The notes under the pieces were generated by a model. It saw only the letters and a list, made by a program, of their open reading frames with translations. It was not told the DNA's origin and did no database searches. From Sporosarcina sp. D27 (GTDB lineage Bacteria > Bacillota > Bacilli > Bacillales_A > Planococcaceae), in the NCBI RefSeq assembly GCF_000586555.1, contig NZ_AZUC01000059.1, positions 62,001 to 126,000 of the forward strand: a DNA stretch of 64,000 nucleotides, read 5' to 3'. Below, one piece after another: positions 60,482 to 64,000 of this stretch. The first letter of the stretch is position 1. Each line of letters begins with the position of its first letter. The translations under genes were made by a program, and so were the position numbers.

Positions 60482-62218
60482 CTATAATTGGATTCCTAAT
60501 TTGTTCATCCGATTATACAGAGTGGCTCTTGTGATTTCTAAGTTCTTAGCGCAAAGAAGTTTGTTTCCATCTACTTTACTCAGTTCTTTCAGGATAATAT
60601 CTTTCTCGTAAATTTGTAATTGCTCCTGTAAAGAAAGTTTTTCAGTGATACTTGGTTGATAGGGAGGGAGGACAACCTGATCATCTGAGGTGGACTGTGG
60701 AATTCGTTCCATTTCGTTAGGAAGATCCTCGATTCTAATTTCCCCATTCTCCGAAAACGCAACGAGTCGTTCAATAGCGTTCTTCAGTTCACGGATATTT
60801 CCTGGCCATGCATGTTGCAACAATGCCTGCATGACAGCTTGTGAAATACCATGGATTGGCCGGTTATACTTCACGGATAATTCGTACAGAAAGTAATGTG
60901 TTAACTCAATAATATCTTCAGGTCGTTCACGTAGCGGAGGAACTTTGAAGTTCACGACATTCAACCGGTAATAGAGATCTTCTCTGAATTTCCCTTCATT
61001 AATTAATTCTTTTAAATCGCGATTCGTTGCGGCAACAACACGGAAATCGACTTCAATTTCCTTAGTACCGCCTACTGTGTAGAACTTTTTTTCTTGCAAA
61101 AGCCTTAGGATCTTCACTTGCATCTCCATAGGCATTTCACCTATTTCATCCAAAAACAACGTTCCGTTTTTCGCAAGTTCTACTTTCCCTTTTTTCCCTT
61201 TTTGGTTGGCACCAGAGAATGCTCCTTTTTCGTAACCAAAGATTTCACTTTCGAACAATCCACTAGGAATGGCTCCGCAATTAATGGCAACAAATGGGGA
61301 ACTTTCAGGCTCTCGCAAGTTATGAATTGCTTTTGCAAACAGTTCTTTCCCAACCCCGCTTTCTCCATAAATTAGAACAGCCGCATCTGAGGTGGCAGCC
61401 TTTCTAGCAATCTCGAGTGTTTGTTTAATTGCCGGACTGTTTCCCTTTATATAGGAAAAGGGAGTAACGGATGGCGATGTCTTTCTAACTTCTTCCTCAA
61501 GAGTGAATAATTTTTCAGATGTATTGTAGAGTTCATTGTTCAATAGAATCTGACTCGTTATATCTGTTTCTGAAACGACTGCCCCGATGATTTCTTCATT
61601 TAAATACACGGGTTTGGAATTGATCATAACGACAAGATCCTTCCGAGCGTGGTGTTGACTGTGGTAAAGGGAAGTCCCGTCATTTAAGGATTTTAAGATT
61701 TCCAACCTTTCCGGGCTGAAAAAATTGGTGATGGGTTGTCCGATAATATCCTTTTCTTTTACAGAAAATATTTTTTCAGCACCTTTAGTCCAATAAAGGA
61801 CATTCGCATCTTGGTCTATGACTGTGCAGGATTCATCGATGGTTTCCAATATAGTTTTCAAATAGGCTTGTGCTCGTTGGTATTCAAGAAATAAGTGTTT
61901 TGAAAACACTTCATACGTCAGAAATCCTACATACTCATTGGAATCATTTGTAATGAGTGCTATGTCGGCAGTCCTAAGCTCCTTAAAAGCTTCTTCAATT
62001 GTGCTGTTTACCGATAGAGTTCTGGACGGGAGAAAGAGAACTTCGTTTGAAGGTTCAATGATTTCTACACATTGAGGACCTTCAGCGGTTATTTGGAATA
62101 CTTTCTTTGGCATCTCTTTGGCGATTAGATGCGCTAATGAACTGTTGTTGTTCACTGATTCAACAATTGTGAACTCTGTATTTACTATTTTGCTGAGTAG
62201 TTTTTGTGAAAACATCAT
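60482..62218 (-). CDS. sigma54-dependent transcriptional activator with CBS-like and PAS domains
   Basis: This 578-aa protein has a CBS-like segment (about 60-125), a PAS domain (about 135-250), AAA+ (about 260-495) and a C-terminal Fis helix-turn-helix (KLLCAKNLEITRATLYNRMNKLGI). Walker A is GESGVGKELFAKAIH and Walker B GTLFLDEIG. The sigma54 contact loop reads GAFSGA, with Ser for the usual Thr. It most likely activates the operon it precedes and the divergent dehydrogenase/epimerase operon, each of which has a sigma54 promoter. Starting at the ATG at 62218 (GAGGTG nine bases upstream) is preferred to the TTG at 62242. The effector is probably a hydroxyproline or proline isomer. Confidence 0.9.
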   Translation of the reverse strand: MMFSQKLLSKIVNTEFTIVESVNNNSSLAHLIAKEMPKKVFQITAEGPQCVEIIEPSNEVLFLPSRTLSVNSTIEEAFKELRTADIALITNDSNEYVGFLTYEVFSKHLFLEYQRAQAYLKTILETIDESCTVIDQDANVLYWTKGAEKIFSVKEKDIIGQPITNFFSPERLEILKSLNDGTSLYHSQHHARKDLVVMINSKPVYLNEEIIGAVVSETDITSQILLNNELYNTSEKLFTLEEEVRKTSPSVTPFSYIKGNSPAIKQTLEIARKAATSDAAVLIYGESGVGKELFAKAIHNLREPESSPFVAINCGAIPSGLFESEIFGYEKGAFSGANQKGKKGKVELAKNGTLFLDEIGEMPMEMQVKILRLLQEKKFYTVGGTKEIEVDFRVVAATNRDLKELINEGKFREDLYYRLNVVNFKVPPLRERPEDIIELTHYFLYELSVKYNRPIHGISQAVMQALLQHAWPGNIRELKNAIERLVAFSENGEIRIEDLPNEMERIPQSTSDDQVVLPPYQPSITEKLSLQEQLQIYEKDIILKELSKVDGNKLLCAKNLEITRATLYNRMNKLGIQL

Positions 62219-62323
62219 TGGATTAAACACCTCTACTGTCAAAATATTTTAAACGTATAAATAATTTTACACTAGTTATTAGATTCTTCAATAGAATTAG
62301 ATGATTTGATAGAGTTTTAATTT

Positions 62324-62339
62324 TGGCACGCTACTTGCA
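62324..62339 (+). promoter_or_regulatory. sigma54 (-24/-12) promoter of the flavin oxidase/epimerase operon
   Basis: TGGCACGCTACTTGCA agrees with the sigma54 consensus at every key position and lies 36 bases before the GTG at 62375. It faces away from the activator gene, whose own sigmaA-like promoter (TTGAAG and TAAAAT) lies in the same interval on the other strand. Confidence 0.88.
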
Positions 62340-62374
62340 ATAGATATAAACAAGCGAGCGAGAGGGGGAATATT

Positions 62375-63556
62375 GTGGTGAAAATGATACATCGAGATGT
62401 CGTCGTCATTGGCGGTGGGATCATGGGGGCTTCCATTGCTTATTATGGTTCAAAGGCTGGACTTGATATTACCGTCCTTGAAAAGAAAGAGTTAGCAAGC
62501 GGTACCTCTTCTAGATGTGATGGAAATATCCTTGCGATTGATAAAGATCCTGGTTTCGATAGTCAAATGTCTTTGAAAAGTCAGATGCTCGTTCATGAGT
62601 TAGATAAAGAACTTGAAGTTTCTTTTGAATATCGCAACCCAGGAAGTATTTTAGTGTGTGAAAATGATGCTGAAATGGAAGCAGCGAATCAGTGGGTTAC
62701 CAAACAGCAAGAAGTGGGACTGGAGTTCAAAATGTTGGATCGTGAAGACTTACGCAACGAATCCAAGTACTTTGCAGATGATTTGTTTGGAGGATTGGAG
62801 TGTAAGACAGATTCTACAGTTAATCCATATATGATGACGTATTCCATGTTTCATAGTGCCGAAAAACACGGCGCAAAAATACATACGAATACAGAAGTGA
62901 AAAACGTATCGAAAAATGAAACAGGTCAGTTTGTAATTGAAACTAATAATGGGACCTATACTGCAAAAAAAGTCGTCAACGCCGGTGGGGTATGGGCTCC
63001 TAGACTTGGAGCAATGATGGGGCTCGACATACCAATACTTCCAAGAAAAGGTCAATTGATAGTCGCTTCACGCCAACAACCTGTGGGCTTGAGAAAAGTG
63101 ATGGAGTTTGGATATCTGATTTCGAAATTTGGGGGCGAGAGAATCGTTGACGCCGACATGGAAAAATACGGTGTTGCGCTCGTGTTCGAGCCTACAGAAA
63201 GCCAAAACTTCCTAATTGGAAGTAGCCGAGAGTTCGGTGGTTTTGATACGAGAGTGAATCACGAAGTGTCGAAACTCATTGCAAAGCGTGCCATCAGGTT
63301 TTATCCGAAAATTGCAGATATGACTGTCATCCGCACGTATGCAGGATTGCGTCCATGGACAGAAGATCATTTGCCGATTATTTCACGAGTGGAGCACATT
63401 CCAGGTTATTTCATAGCAGCTGGCCATGAAGGGGATGGAATTAGTCTTGCAGCTGTTACAGGTAAACTGATTGAAGAAATGTTGAATGACAAAGAAACGT
63501 GCATTCCAATTGAGCCACTACAGCTTAGCCGATTTAAAGAAAGGGTGACAACCTGA
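62375..63556 (+). CDS. FAD-dependent D-amino acid oxidase/dehydrogenase, beta-like subunit
   Basis: This 393-aa protein of the DAO/sarcosine oxidase beta (HcnC) type has the FAD motif VVVIGGGIMGASIAYYGSKAG, then VLEKKELASGTSSRCDGN, the KVVNAGGVWAPRLGAMMG segment and the C-terminal TYAGLRPWTEDHLPIISRVEHIPGYFIAAGHEGDGISL with the FAD end. It would carry the substrate site that oxidises a D-imino acid such as cis-4-hydroxy-D-proline. AGGGGG lies six bases before the GTG. The ATG of the following epimerase gene overlaps the TGA by one base, so the two are co-translated behind the sigma54 promoter. Glycine, sarcosine or opine substrates are alternatives. Confidence 0.88.
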   Translation: MVKMIHRDVVVIGGGIMGASIAYYGSKAGLDITVLEKKELASGTSSRCDGNILAIDKDPGFDSQMSLKSQMLVHELDKELEVSFEYRNPGSILVCENDAEMEAANQWVTKQQEVGLEFKMLDREDLRNESKYFADDLFGGLECKTDSTVNPYMMTYSMFHSAEKHGAKIHTNTEVKNVSKNETGQFVIETNNGTYTAKKVVNAGGVWAPRLGAMMGLDIPILPRKGQLIVASRQQPVGLRKVMEFGYLISKFGGERIVDADMEKYGVALVFEPTESQNFLIGSSREFGGFDTRVNHEVSKLIAKRAIRFYPKIADMTVIRTYAGLRPWTEDHLPIISRVEHIPGYFIAAGHEGDGISLAAVTGKLIEEMLNDKETCIPIEPLQLSRFKERVTT

Positions 63557-64000
63557 TGAATTACCAGCGACTGTTCACAACAATCGATACACATACAGGG
63601 GGGAATCCGACTAGAACATTGATTAGCGGGCTTCCACCCTTAGTTGGCGAAACGATGTCTGAAAAGATGTTGTATATGGAAGAAAACTATGATTGGATAA
63701 GAAAATTTCTGATGAATGAACCACGTGGACATGATGTAATGTCTGGTGCTTTATGGACAGAACCTTGCCATCCAGATGCCGACGTTGGTGTTATTTACAT
63801 TGAAACGGGCGGTTATTTGCCGATGTGTGGTCACGATACAATTGGTTTCTGTACAGCACTGGTTGAAGCTGGGCTGATCGAAGTCCATGAGCCCTACACG
63901 GAACTCAAGATCGATACACCCGCAGGACTGATCGCCGTTAAAATCAAAGTCTGCAACGGGAAAGCTGAAGAAGTGACATTTAACAATGTGCCTGCATTTT
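63556..64000 (+). CDS. Proline racemase / hydroxyproline epimerase family, copy 3 (truncated by window end)
   Basis: The first 148 codons are present. The protein begins MNYQRLFTTIDTHTGGNPTRTLISGLPPL and has the first catalytic Cys at C91 in GYLPMCGHDTIGF; the second is beyond the window. Its GHDTIG form and position behind a D-hydroxyproline dehydrogenase-like gene make 4-hydroxyproline 2-epimerase the best guess. Identity with copies 1 and 2 is limited to the family motifs, so this is not a recent duplicate. GGGTGA serves as a ribosome binding site and the ATG overlaps the preceding stop. Confidence 0.85.
   Translation, partial: MNYQRLFTTIDTHTGGNPTRTLISGLPPLVGETMSEKMLYMEENYDWIRKFLMNEPRGHDVMSGALWTEPCHPDADVGVIYIETGGYLPMCGHDTIGFCTALVEAGLIEVHEPYTELKIDTPAGLIAVKIKVCNGKAEEVTFNNVPAF

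Overview
The window looks like chromosome of a low-GC Gram-positive, S-layer-bearing member of the Bacillales, most likely Planococcaceae (Sporosarcina-like). The signs are SLH-anchored S-layer proteins, strong AGGAGG-type ribosome binding sites, frequent TTG/GTG starts, a YfmQ protein, a YkyA-type lipoprotein, an LCP protein, a Gsp17M/YflT stress protein and no outer-membrane genes. The genus is an inference; there is no rRNA or tRNA in the window.

Layout. 0-13 kb is an envelope region: a partial SLH protein, galU, an operon for a lipid-linked sugar pathway (GT2 transferase, GT-C-like membrane protein, two half-size SMR/EamA proteins), pgcA, an 837-aa S-layer protein, a stress protein, VanZ and an acyltransferase. 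13-20 kb is accessory: a NucS-like nuclease, an EcsC protein, two small unknown genes and a secreted GH84 glucosaminidase, interleaved with copies of an interspersed palindromic repeat. 20.9-30.5 kb is a cyclic amide/ureide (hydantoin, dihydropyrimidine or allantoin type) catabolic block: solute-binding lipoprotein, deaminase-like amidohydrolase, SSF symporter with a DUF3311 partner, cyclic amidohydrolase, IclR regulator, M20 carbamoylase-type hydrolase and an AroM protein. Operator-like palindromes lie at both likely minus-strand promoters of this block. 31-33 kb has decayed genes and a SMUG-like DNA glycosylase whose 5' part is duplicated.

33.4-38.4 kb is a proline/hydroxyproline module (racemase, proline dehydrogenase, BrnQ carrier) behind an exact sigma54 promoter, with a divergent sigma54 activator. 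38.8-40.1 kb holds a lone GIY-YIG protein and a cytosolic class A beta-lactamase-like hydrolase. 40.7-44.2 kb encodes a 1167-aa fusion of a right-handed beta-helix with two CbxX/CfxQ AAA+ ATPases, the most unusual gene here. 44.5-53.6 kb returns to envelope functions: LCP ligase, a 1617-aa GH84 enzyme behind a NagR/DasR-like operator, polysaccharide deacetylase, lipoprotein and YfmQ. 54-64 kb is a second imino-acid module: an L3HYPDH-like racemase paralogue, a DAACS symporter, an XRE-cupin regulator, an ornithine-cyclodeaminase-family reductase, a multi-subunit D-hydroxyproline dehydrogenase-like flavoenzyme, another sigma54 activator and a third, truncated racemase/epimerase.

How the genes fit together: GalU and PgcA supply UDP-glucose for the envelope glycosylation operon. 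GH84, LCP, deacetylase and SLH proteins build or remodel the wall. The racemases would convert L-proline or L-hydroxyproline to the D form, which the flavoenzyme oxidises and the reductase and proline dehydrogenase may process further. Three sigma54 promoters and two enhancer-binding proteins suggest the module responds to substrate supply. Start sites were set by ribosome binding site position where the longest reading frame was implausible; site coordinates may be off by one base.
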